Of a stretch of 6,757 nucleotides of DNA, positions 1-5,725 are shown piece after piece (within the stretch, counting starts at the first letter, position 1; the number at the start of each line of letters is the position of its first letter). The DNA lies in assembly GCA_000438355.1 (NCBI GenBank), contig FR901510.1, forward strand, positions 5,667-12,423. Direction: 5' to 3'. The position numbers and the translations under genes are program-made. Source of the stretch: Clostridium sp. CAG:273 (GTDB lineage Bacteria; Bacillota; Clostridia; TANB77; CAG-508). The notes below the pieces were generated by a model. That model had not been told where the DNA came from and made no database searches. It saw nothing but the letters and a program-made list of their open reading frames with translations.

Positions 1-62
1 CATTAATATATAATTATAGTATATTGAAGAGAAAAATATTAGAAAATGTACTAAAGATGTGT

Positions 63-68
63 AAGGAG
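63..68 (+). promoter_or_regulatory. Ribosome binding site of the CAP-domain gene
   Basis: AAGGAG lies 7 bases before the ATG at 76, an almost ideal Shine-Dalgarno for a low-GC Gram-positive. It fixes the start of the surface-protein gene. I see no convincing promoter in the 60 bases before it. Confidence 0.8.
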
Positions 69-75
69 TTATTTT

Positions 76-1089
76 ATGAAGAAATATGGTGTTTTAGCAA
101 TTATAATAATTGCAATAATTATAATTAATCTGTTAACTAACAGTGTAGTTTTGCTTGCAAATTCAGAAGAAGATACAATTGAAATTTATATTACAGGAAC
201 ACAAAATTATGATTATGCATATGAAATGCTAGAACTCATAAACAAGGAAAGAGAAAAAATTGGATTAAGTACATTAAAAATGGACGAAAGCCTTCTTACA
301 TCATCAATGGAAAGAGCAGCAGAAATCGCTTTATATTTATCTCATACAAGACCAAATGGAAACCAATATACTAGTATTAATTCAAAAGTAAGTGGTGAAA
401 ATTTTACAGCAGGGAACGAAACAGCAAGTGAAGCAATGGAAAGTTTTATGGCATCTCCTACACATAAAGCAAATATATTAACTGAAACATTTTCATCTGT
501 AGGAATTGGGCATATAGTGATAGAAGGTATAAATTATTGGGTTCAGTTTTTTAGTCCATATACAGCTTTAGAGCCTGTTCAAAAACCAACAGGAACTAAT
601 GAAAAAACATATCATATTAGTTTATTAAAAAGTAATTTAGATTTAAGAATGAAAGATGCAAATACTACAATTACATTAAATATTGGGGAAAAAAGTAGCA
701 AATCTATATATAATTATAATACATGGATTAATGCATTAATAGAGAATTATAATGCAAAATGGACAAGCTCTAATAGAGGTGTTGCAGTTGTAGATAAAAA
801 TGGAAATGTAACTGCAGTAAATTCAGGAAGTGCAACAATAACAGCTAAAATAGAAAATCAAACTGTTTCATATAATGTATATGTGCCATATGAACAACTG
901 GCTAAAGTTGAAATATTTAACACAAAGGCGGCAATTAATATAGCAAATAACACAACTAACATAACATCATGGGATAGAGAGAGTAAAGATGCTGTAACTA
1001 CTATAATAGATAATAAACATAATTTAAACTTTATATATACAAATAGTAATTACGTGTATATAGTAATTACGTGTATATACAAAGATTAA
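76..1089 (+). CDS. Secreted CAP/SCP-domain protein with Big_2 domain (N-terminal fragment of the split surface protein)
   Basis: This 337-aa product begins with a signal peptide: Lys2-Lys3, an Ile/Leu-rich core at residues 5-27 and a plausible signal peptidase I site, A-N-S before Glu31. Residues about 48-160 form a CAP (cysteine-rich secretory/SCP-like) domain. It has the helix LELINKEREKIGL, the SHTRPNG motif with His90, GEN with Glu108, SPTHKANIL with His130, and the closing strand YWVQFFSP. His90, Glu108 and His130, with Glu83 as a possible fourth, fit the conserved CAP cavity residues. Bacterial CAP domains are common in secreted proteins, but their activity is mostly unsettled. Residues about 180-275 form a Big_2 Ig-like domain (WTSSN...VDKNGNVTAVNSGSATITA). 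The last eight or so residues (from IVITCIYKD) are out-of-frame sequence from the duplication and end at TAA 1087-1089. If made as is, the product would be secreted without a wall anchor. Confidence 0.85.
   Translation: MKKYGVLAIIIIAIIIINLLTNSVVLLANSEEDTIEIYITGTQNYDYAYEMLELINKEREKIGLSTLKMDESLLTSSMERAAEIALYLSHTRPNGNQYTSINSKVSGENFTAGNETASEAMESFMASPTHKANILTETFSSVGIGHIVIEGINYWVQFFSPYTALEPVQKPTGTNEKTYHISLLKSNLDLRMKDANTTITLNIGEKSSKSIYNYNTWINALIENYNAKWTSSNRGVAVVDKNGNVTAVNSGSATITAKIENQTVSYNVYVPYEQLAKVEIFNTKAAINIANNTTNITSWDRESKDAVTTIIDNKHNLNFIYTNSNYVYIVITCIYKD
1043..1079 (+). repeat. 17-bp tandem duplication causing a frameshift
   Basis: TAGTAATTACGTGTATA occurs at 1044-1060 and again, identical and directly adjacent, at 1061-1077. 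With one matching base before and two after, the period-17 tract covers 1043-1079. Since 17 is not a multiple of three, the duplication shifts the frame and produces the stop at 1087-1089. One copy makes the gene continuous. A further direct repeat, TATATACAAA at 1034-1043 and 1074-1083, brackets the tract. Recombination there would remove 40 bases and would not restore the frame. Confidence 0.97.
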
Positions 1090-4000
1090 ATGAAAATATG
1101 GGAGTAAGAGATACTTTAAAAATTCAAAAGCGTTATCCTATTTATGGAGATACAATAGTAGATGATGATGGGAATTATTACATTGCATGGGGACAAAATG
1201 ATACAAGTCCTGAAAGTACAGGGAAAATTACATTTGTTATTTCTAAATATAGTAATTCGGGAAGCTATATAAGTTCTTATGAAAAAACAGATAGCCCAAA
1301 ACCAGTAGAAAAACCACCAGCAACAGGAGAACAAGAAGAAATAAGAAAAGAAGAACCTACCAAAACAATATTTGCAAATGGTACATGTAATTTAGATATT
1401 AATTCAAAAGGAATTATAGCATATAATTATGCAAAAGAAACAAAAGCAGGACTTCAGTGTAATAGTAGTGGATATATAGATTCAAATACAATGAAAGAAG
1501 CTAAAGATTATAAAGTTTATCCATATGCAGCACATTCATGGGCTACTGACGTAATAGCTTTATCAAATGGAGATTTTGCATTTTTACAACAAACAGATAT
1601 GCAAAAAAGGTCATATGATGTAAGTTTAATTACTCAAAATGTTGATAAAAAGTATACAGAATATAATAGGCAAATGTTTCATTTTAGAGAAGGACTGGCA
1701 AAACAAGCAGGTTATTACTATACTTTTTCAAATTATGGTAGTATAGAAGACCTAAAAACTGGCGTAGCTTTAATTGCAAGCTCAGAAAAAACGCTATCTT
1801 TATCACCAGCAGGCAGTACTGAAAATGAATCTAGAAACGTATTTATGCAAATATTAAAAAGAGATTATCTTACAGGACATGTTGGAGAAAAGCTCACAGC
1901 AGATAGCTTTATGACAGTGGGAGAAAGAAAATCCACAGGAACACAAAAAGCATCTAATGGAGATGAAAAGTACTTTTTAGCAAAAGGAACAACAGATTAT
2001 GGTGTAAAATGGCTAACTAATTATTCAGGGGATTATACTGTAAAAAATGTAAAATCTGTCGAAACAAATATTGATAGAATAGCAATTTTCTATACAGTAT
2101 CTAAAAAAGGAAAGTCTATAGCAGAATCGGACAAAGTTTATTATATGGTAATAGATAACGAAGGAGATATTGTTCAAGAACCTTTATTATTAGAACAAGG
2201 GATGTTACCTGGATACTCAAAACCTGTATATTATGCTGGATATGTGTATTTTACAAATTCAAATGGTACAAATAATTTAAAAACATACAAAATAAGGATG
2301 GAAGATACTCAAGATAAAACTTTAATAACAGTTGAGGATAAAGAAAAAATTGTAAATGGCAGAGATAAATTTAATATTAATGCAACAGTTAATAATAATG
2401 CTGTTTTAGAATATAGAACTACAAATTCTGCCATTATAGATGTAGCAAGTGATGGTACAGTAACACCAAAAAGTGAAGGGGAAGCAGAGATTATAATTTC
2501 TGCTAAAAACCTTCCAAGAGTACCAGAAGTAAGAGTAAAAATAATAGTAGATAATGAAGTAAGAACTATAAGTTTAGATAATACAGTCCTAAATTTAGAA
2601 AATGGTGCAAGTGGGGAATATTTAGAAGCAACAGTAGTTCCAAGTGGAATTGTTACAGATGTAATTTGGACAACTAGTAATGAAAGTGTCGCAACAATAT
2701 CTAATACAGCTAACGACAATATAGTAAGAATAGTGCCAAAAAATTCAGGTACATGCACAATAACAGCCTATACAAGGGAATTTCCAAACATAAAAGCTAC
2801 TTGCAATGTAAAAGTTACTACAAGAGTAAAAGAAATTGACATTAAAGATTCAAGGGTAACAATTGAAAGTGGAGATAAATATCAATTGAGTTGGGCAGTA
2901 ACACCAAAAGATGCTACTAACACAAATGTAGTGTGGAGTAGTAGCAATACAAATGTAGTTACAGTCGACCAAAAAGGACTAATAACAGGCGTTAATGATG
3001 GAACAGCTAAGATTATTGCAAGAAGTCAGGACAATTATGTATTAGCAGATATATGTGATGTAATTGTAGATACAGATGTAAAAGTTAAAAGTTTAGATGT
3101 AAGTCCATCGTCTATAGAGTTTTCTAGTTTAACGGAAAAGAAGTTAGATGTAAAGATATTACCAGAAAATGCAAGTAATAAAAAATTAGAATTTAGTTCA
3201 GATAATACAAGAGTGGCAACAGTTAACGATAATGGAATAATAGAAGCAAAAGGTAGTGGAAGCACAAAAATTACAATAAAAACAACAGATGGAAGTAACA
3301 TTTCTAAAACTATTAATGTAAAAGTTAATATAAAATGTACATCTATTGTTACTTCTAAAGAAAAAATAGAAATAAGTGGTAAAAATCCAACTTATTTATA
3401 TGCATATGCAATGCCAACTTCGGCATCAAATACAAAATTAAACTATAATATAAAAGATATTTCTATTGCAACTATAGACCAAACCGGTTATATAAATCCT
3501 TTAAAAAATGGGAATACAACAATAATTATAAAAACAACAGATGGAACCAATATAATTAAAGAAGTACCACTAACTATAACAGGAATTGACGATGGCGACA
3601 GTGGAGAACAAGGAGGAGACAATCCTGGAGGTGGAGATGATGGCAATGAGGATGATGAAAATAAAGAATTACCATTTATAGATGTAAAAAAAGGAGATTG
3701 GTATTATAACGCGGTAGAATATACATATAAAAATGGAATAATATCAGGAGCAACAGACACAGAGTTTAGACCAACCAAGAATATAACAAGAGGAATGATA
3801 GTAACAATACTTTGGAGAATGGAAGGCAAGCCAAAAGTAACAGGAATAGAAGATTTCCCAGATGTAACAGGACAATATTACTATGATGCAGTAAGATGGG
3901 CAGCAAAGGATAAAATAGTAAGTGGATATAATAGCGGAAAATTCGGACCAAATGATAATATAACAAGAGAGCAATTAGCGACAATACTATGTAATTATGC

Positions 4001-4217
4001 AAAATATAAAAACCAAAATGTAAATTTATCGACAGATACAAGTAAGTATAAAGACTGGTATAAAATAACAGGATATGCAAGACCTGCAATGGATTGGGCA
4101 GTGGCAACAGGAGTAATAACAGGAAAAGAAAATGAAACTAAAGTAGACCCACAAGGAACAGCAACAAGAGCAGAGGCAGCATGCATGATATATAATTATT
4201 GTACAAAGATTAGATAA
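1071..4217 (+). CDS. C-terminal part of the split surface protein: beta-rich region, five Big_2-like repeats, three SLH modules
   Basis: The frame is open from inside the duplication. The nominal GTG at 1071 has no Shine-Dalgarno and lies in the repeat itself, so it is probably not a real start. About 1071-2290 (roughly 400 codons) is a beta-rich region I cannot assign. Its strand patterns (VDDDGNYYIAWGQND, VIALSNGDFAFLQQ) recall beta-propeller blades, and it is interrupted by a Pro/Glu/Lys linker near residues 74-99. About 2292-3581 holds five Big_2-like repeats. An acidic Gly/Asp/Glu linker (about 3585-3671) leads to three SLH modules at about 3675-3833, 3852-4013 and 4032-4214, with the signatures FIDV...ITRGM, FPDV...ITREQ and ATRAEA. 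SLH modules usually bind pyruvylated secondary cell-wall polysaccharide non-covalently. There is no signal peptide, so without the upstream fragment it should not be exported. The frame ends at TAA 4215-4217, but see the extra SLH copy that follows. Confidence 0.85.
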   Translation: MYIQRLNENMGVRDTLKIQKRYPIYGDTIVDDDGNYYIAWGQNDTSPESTGKITFVISKYSNSGSYISSYEKTDSPKPVEKPPATGEQEEIRKEEPTKTIFANGTCNLDINSKGIIAYNYAKETKAGLQCNSSGYIDSNTMKEAKDYKVYPYAAHSWATDVIALSNGDFAFLQQTDMQKRSYDVSLITQNVDKKYTEYNRQMFHFREGLAKQAGYYYTFSNYGSIEDLKTGVALIASSEKTLSLSPAGSTENESRNVFMQILKRDYLTGHVGEKLTADSFMTVGERKSTGTQKASNGDEKYFLAKGTTDYGVKWLTNYSGDYTVKNVKSVETNIDRIAIFYTVSKKGKSIAESDKVYYMVIDNEGDIVQEPLLLEQGMLPGYSKPVYYAGYVYFTNSNGTNNLKTYKIRMEDTQDKTLITVEDKEKIVNGRDKFNINATVNNNAVLEYRTTNSAIIDVASDGTVTPKSEGEAEIIISAKNLPRVPEVRVKIIVDNEVRTISLDNTVLNLENGASGEYLEATVVPSGIVTDVIWTTSNESVATISNTANDNIVRIVPKNSGTCTITAYTREFPNIKATCNVKVTTRVKEIDIKDSRVTIESGDKYQLSWAVTPKDATNTNVVWSSSNTNVVTVDQKGLITGVNDGTAKIIARSQDNYVLADICDVIVDTDVKVKSLDVSPSSIEFSSLTEKKLDVKILPENASNKKLEFSSDNTRVATVNDNGIIEAKGSGSTKITIKTTDGSNISKTINVKVNIKCTSIVTSKEKIEISGKNPTYLYAYAMPTSASNTKLNYNIKDISIATIDQTGYINPLKNGNTTIIIKTTDGTNIIKEVPLTITGIDDGDSGEQGGDNPGGGDDGNEDDENKELPFIDVKKGDWYYNAVEYTYKNGIISGATDTEFRPTKNITRGMIVTILWRMEGKPKVTGIEDFPDVTGQYYYDAVRWAAKDKIVSGYNSGKFGPNDNITREQLATILCNYAKYKNQNVNLSTDTSKYKDWYKITGYARPAMDWAVATGVITGKENETKVDPQGTATRAEAACMIYNYCTKIR
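2292..3581 (+). repeat. Five tandem Big_2-like Ig domains
   Basis: Repeats begin near 2292, 2562, 2829, 3081 and 3333. The last steps are exactly 252 bases (84 codons); the earlier ones are 89-90 codons. Each shows the Big_2 pattern of a strand, then W/Y/F-x-[ST]-[ST]-[DN] (WTTSNES, WSSSNTN, FSSDNTR), V-A-T-[IV], a turn with DxxG, and G-x-[ST]-x-I-x-[IA]. The fourth and fifth are close enough to share the 19-bp stretch ATAAAAACAACAGATGGAA at 3276-3294 and 3528-3546, a sign of recent duplication or gene conversion. Such arrays usually act as stalks or adhesive rods. The fifth lacks the W/SSN signature and is the most diverged. Confidence 0.8.
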
Positions 4218-4425
4218 TGGAAAAAATGTAAATAAAACAGTAGATACAAGTAAATATAAAGATTGGTATAAAGTAACAGGATATGCAAGACCTGCAATGA
4301 GTTGGGCAGTATCAACAGGAGTAATAACAGGAAAATATAATGGAACTAGAGTAGACCCACAAGGAACAGCATCAAGAGCAGAGGCAGCAGGAATGATATA
4401 TAATTATTGTACAAAGATAAAATAG
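4017..4425 (+). repeat. Direct repeat of the terminal SLH module (201 bp, two copies)
   Basis: Copy A (4017-4217) and copy B (4225-4425) align over 201 bases with no gap at an offset of 208. I count 23 mismatches, about 89% identity. At protein level 54 of 66 residues match. Seven bases (4218-4224) separate the copies. The frames differ by one, so copy B is not read after copy A. Several mismatches are at third positions, suggesting both copies were under coding constraint when they diverged. Confidence 0.9.
4189..4425 (+). pseudogene. Orphan SLH module, out of frame and without a start codon
   Basis: This frame is open from 4189 to TAG 4423-4425. From 4207 it reads RLDNGKNVNKTVDTSKYKDW and continues as a complete SLH module with YARPAMSWAVSTGVITG and the ATRAE-like motif ASRAEA, ending in CTKIK. 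There is no in-frame ATG, GTG or TTG with a ribosome binding site ahead of it, so it is unlikely to be translated alone. One reading is that it is a fourth SLH module of the preceding protein. Dropping one T at 4210-4211 gives CTKIDNGKNVNKTV and fuses it in frame, making a 1443-aa protein once the 17-bp duplication is also corrected. The other reading is that it is the 3' end of a paralogous SLH gene left by a deletion or unequal crossover. The similar ends of the two copies (CTKIR-stop, CTKIK-stop) and the usual three-module SLH arrangement favour the second. Confidence 0.8.
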
Positions 4426-4454
4426 TAAAATTAAAGTTACCTAATTATAAAATA

Positions 4455-4475
4455 AGTTTATATAAAAAATAAACT
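4455..4475 (+). terminator. Possible weak stem-loop after the surface-protein gene
   Basis: AGTTTAT at 4455-4461 and ATAAACT at 4469-4475 form a perfect 7-bp stem with a 7-base A-rich loop, 30 bases after the last SLH stop. The stem is nearly all A-U, and only a short ATTTT follows at 4481-4485. It is therefore a weak candidate for an intrinsic terminator and could be chance in DNA this AT-rich. Confidence 0.3.
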
Positions 4476-4543
4476 GAATAATTTTAGATATAGTTGTAAA
4501 TAATTAACAAATAAGTTACATAGGTAATTTTAAAATTTAATAC

Positions 4544-4572
4544 TTGTAATTCTATTTTATAATTGATAAAAT
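4544..4572 (+). promoter_or_regulatory. Candidate sigma-A promoter of the glf operon
   Basis: TTGTAA (4544-4549) lies 17 bases before TAAAAT (4567-4572). The -10 matches the consensus at five of six positions and is preceded by TG-A (4564-4566), an extended -10. The -35 matches four of six. Transcription would start near 4579, giving a leader of about 30 bases with the Shine-Dalgarno AGGAAAGGA at 4592-4600. Another TATAAT at 4558-4563 has no good -35. AT-rich DNA gives frequent false matches. Confidence 0.45.
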
Positions 4573-4608
4573 GTATTTACTAATAATTTATAGGAAAGGA
4601 AATATATT

Positions 4609-5247
4609 ATGAAATATGATTATTTAATAGTAGGAAGCGGACTTTTTGGTTCTATATTTGCATATGAAGCTAACAAAGTTGGAAAAAAATGTTTAGTAAT
4701 AGAAAAACGTTCACATATAGGTGGAAATATTTACACAGAAAATGTAGAAGGTATACAAGTACATAAATATGGAGCACATATATTTCATACAAGTAATAAA
4801 GAAGTTTGGCAATATATTAATCAATTTGCAGAGTTTAATAGATATACAAATTCACCAGTTGCACGTTATAAAGACGAGCTATATAATATGCCATTTAATA
4901 TGAATACATTTAATAAATTATGGGGAGTTATAACACCAGAAGAGGCAAAGAAAAAAATAGAAGAAGAAAAGAAAGAAGCTGGAATAACAGAACCTAAAAA
5001 TTTAGAAGAGCAGGCTATTAGTTTAGTTGGAAAAACTATTTATGAAAAGCTAGTAAAGGGTTATACAGAAAAGCAGTGGGGAAAAAGAGCTACAGAACTT
5101 CCAAGCTTTATAATAAAAAGATTACCTGTAAGATTTATATATGATAATAATTATTTTAATGATAAGTATCAAGGTATTCCTATAGGGGGATATACTCGGA
5201 ATTATAGAGAAAATGTTATATGGAATAGAAGTAAGACTAAATTATGA
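4609..5247 (+). CDS. glf: UDP-galactopyranose mutase, N-terminal fragment
   Basis: The ATG at 4609 follows AGGAAAGGA with good spacing. Residues 9-14 (GSGLFG) form the dinucleotide-binding GxGxxG of the FAD fold, Glu32 is the usual ribose-binding acid, and HIGGN at 36-40 is the second FAD glycine motif. YGAHIFHT at 54-61 is the highly conserved active-site segment. YTEKQWGKRA at 152-161 contains Trp157, and Arg171 lies in KRLPVRF; these fit the substrate-binding Trp and Arg of characterised bacterial enzymes. Family sequence ends after YQGIPIGGYTR (residue 197). The remaining 15 residues are read in the wrong frame to a stop at 5245-5247. The fragment lacks the C-terminal FAD and substrate residues and should be inactive on its own. 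Confidence 0.9.
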   Translation: MKYDYLIVGSGLFGSIFAYEANKVGKKCLVIEKRSHIGGNIYTENVEGIQVHKYGAHIFHTSNKEVWQYINQFAEFNRYTNSPVARYKDELYNMPFNMNTFNKLWGVITPEEAKKKIEEEKKEAGITEPKNLEEQAISLVGKTIYEKLVKGYTEKQWGKRATELPSFIIKRLPVRFIYDNNYFNDKYQGIPIGGYTRNYRENVIWNRSKTKL

Positions 5248-5710
5248 TTTTTTTGAGCATAGAGAAGAACTAGAAAATATAGCAAGTAAGATTATATTTA
5301 CAGGTCCTATAGACAAGTTTTATAATTATAAATTTGGAGAACTAGAATATAGAAGTTTAAGATTTGAGACAGAAATACTAGATAAAGAAAATTATCAGGG
5401 AAATGCAGTTGTAAATTATACAGAATATGAAGTACCATATACAAGAATAATAGAGCATAAGCATTTTGAATATGATGTAGATACTACAAAAACTGTTGTA
5501 ACAAAGGAATATCCAGATAAGTGGGTACAAGGAAAAGAACCTTATTATACAATAAACGATGAAAGAAATAACAATTTATATCAAAAATATTCAGAACTTG
5601 CTAAAAGTGATAAAAATGTTATTTTTGGTGGAAGGCTAGGACAATATAAATATTTTGATATGGATAAAGTCATTGCAGAAGCATTAAATTGTGTTAAAGC
5701 AGAATTATAA
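5213..5710 (+). CDS. glf: UDP-galactopyranose mutase, C-terminal fragment
   Basis: The ATG at 5213 is the internal Met of the conserved IEKML segment and has no good Shine-Dalgarno, so it is very likely not a real start. The fragment carries the rest of Glf: IFTGPIDKFYNYKFGELEYRSLRF, then VPYTRIIEHKHF and GRLGQYKYFDMD. VPYTRIIEHKHF includes the essential active-site Arg, residue 279 of the repaired protein (Arg280 in the Klebsiella enzyme). GRLGQYKYFDMD is the C-terminal FAD-contact motif. The stop at 5708-5710 is 15 bases before the next gene, so the two are probably cotranscribed. Confidence 0.88.
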   Translation: MLYGIEVRLNYDFFEHREELENIASKIIFTGPIDKFYNYKFGELEYRSLRFETEILDKENYQGNAVVNYTEYEVPYTRIIEHKHFEYDVDTTKTVVTKEYPDKWVQGKEPYYTINDERNNNLYQKYSELAKSDKNVIFGGRLGQYKYFDMDKVIAEALNCVKAEL

Positions 5711-5717
5711 AGAGGGG
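5711..5717 (+). promoter_or_regulatory. Ribosome binding site deciding a TTG start
   Basis: AGAGGGG lies immediately after the glf stop and 8 bases before TTG 5726-5728. It is the only good site near the start of this frame. The first in-frame ATG (5954) lies 76 codons later, inside a membrane segment, so TTG is the best start. Confidence 0.65.
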
Positions 5718-5725
5718 TTTATATA

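Larger units (their letters stand above)
76..4217 (+). pseudogene. Complete frame of a CAP/Big_2/SLH surface protein, split by a 17-bp tandem duplication
   Basis: This entry joins the two fragments listed next. The upstream frame (start 76) and the frame ending at 4217 differ by exactly what a 17-base insertion causes, and an exact 17-bp tandem duplication sits at the break (1044-1077). Deleting one copy gives one 1374-aa protein reading NSNYVYIQRLNENMG across the join, which is good beta-strand sequence. The predicted mature protein is exported by an N-terminal signal peptide and held on the cell wall by C-terminal SLH modules. The CAP domain and about six Ig-like domains would be displayed outside. 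It may be a true pseudogene, a phase-OFF allele or an artefact; the sequence alone cannot decide. Confidence 0.85.
4426..4608. other. Intergenic region between surface-protein gene and glf
   Basis: These 183 bases are extremely AT-rich and carry no open frame worth calling. They hold the weak stem-loop and the candidate glf promoter listed separately. I see no riboswitch, tRNA or small-RNA structure. The gap suggests that glf starts a new transcription unit. Confidence 0.7.
4609..5710 (+). pseudogene. glf: UDP-galactopyranose mutase, full frame with a one-base frameshift
   Basis: This entry joins the two glf fragments. Glf is a cytoplasmic FAD enzyme that interconverts UDP-galactopyranose and UDP-galactofuranose, the donor for galactofuranose in surface glycans. 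The frame changes between Thr196 and the IIEKML segment. Removing one base from CGGAA at 5197-5201 gives GGYTRIIEKMLYGIEVRLN, which matches the family pattern GGYT-x-x-IEKML. The repaired protein is 366 aa, the usual bacterial length, and all main motifs are kept. The lesion is therefore recent, or is a sequence error. No slippery heptamer or stimulatory structure suggests programmed frameshifting. Confidence 0.85.

Noticed and set aside
24..52. TTGAAG with TGTACT 17 bases later as a promoter of the CAP gene
   Set aside because: Each hexamer matches only four of six consensus positions, which is common by chance in this AT-rich DNA; the real promoter may lie before the window.
1071..1100. GTG 1071 or ATG 1098 as the true start of a separate gene
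   Set aside because: Neither has a Shine-Dalgarno. GTG lies inside the 17-bp duplication, the product would lack a signal peptide although it carries SLH modules, and removing one repeat unit gives a perfect fusion with the upstream gene.
2309..4186. Open frames on the minus strand within the surface-protein gene
   Set aside because: They are antisense to Big_2 and SLH coding sequence, have no ribosome binding sites, and their Leu/Ser/Val-rich translations are what the complement of this composition gives.
4189..4217. Programmed frameshift joining the fourth SLH module
   Set aside because: No recognisable slippery site or stimulatory structure is visible near the stop; a plain one-base indel or recombination explains the layout.
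4426..4608. Riboswitch or other structured leader before glf
   Set aside because: No GC-bearing paired regions or known conserved motifs are present, only short A-U inverted repeats.
5213..5247. Two separate overlapping glf-like genes
   Set aside because: The fragments are the N- and C-terminal halves of one 366-aa family, and the second start is the internal Met of the conserved IEKML motif.
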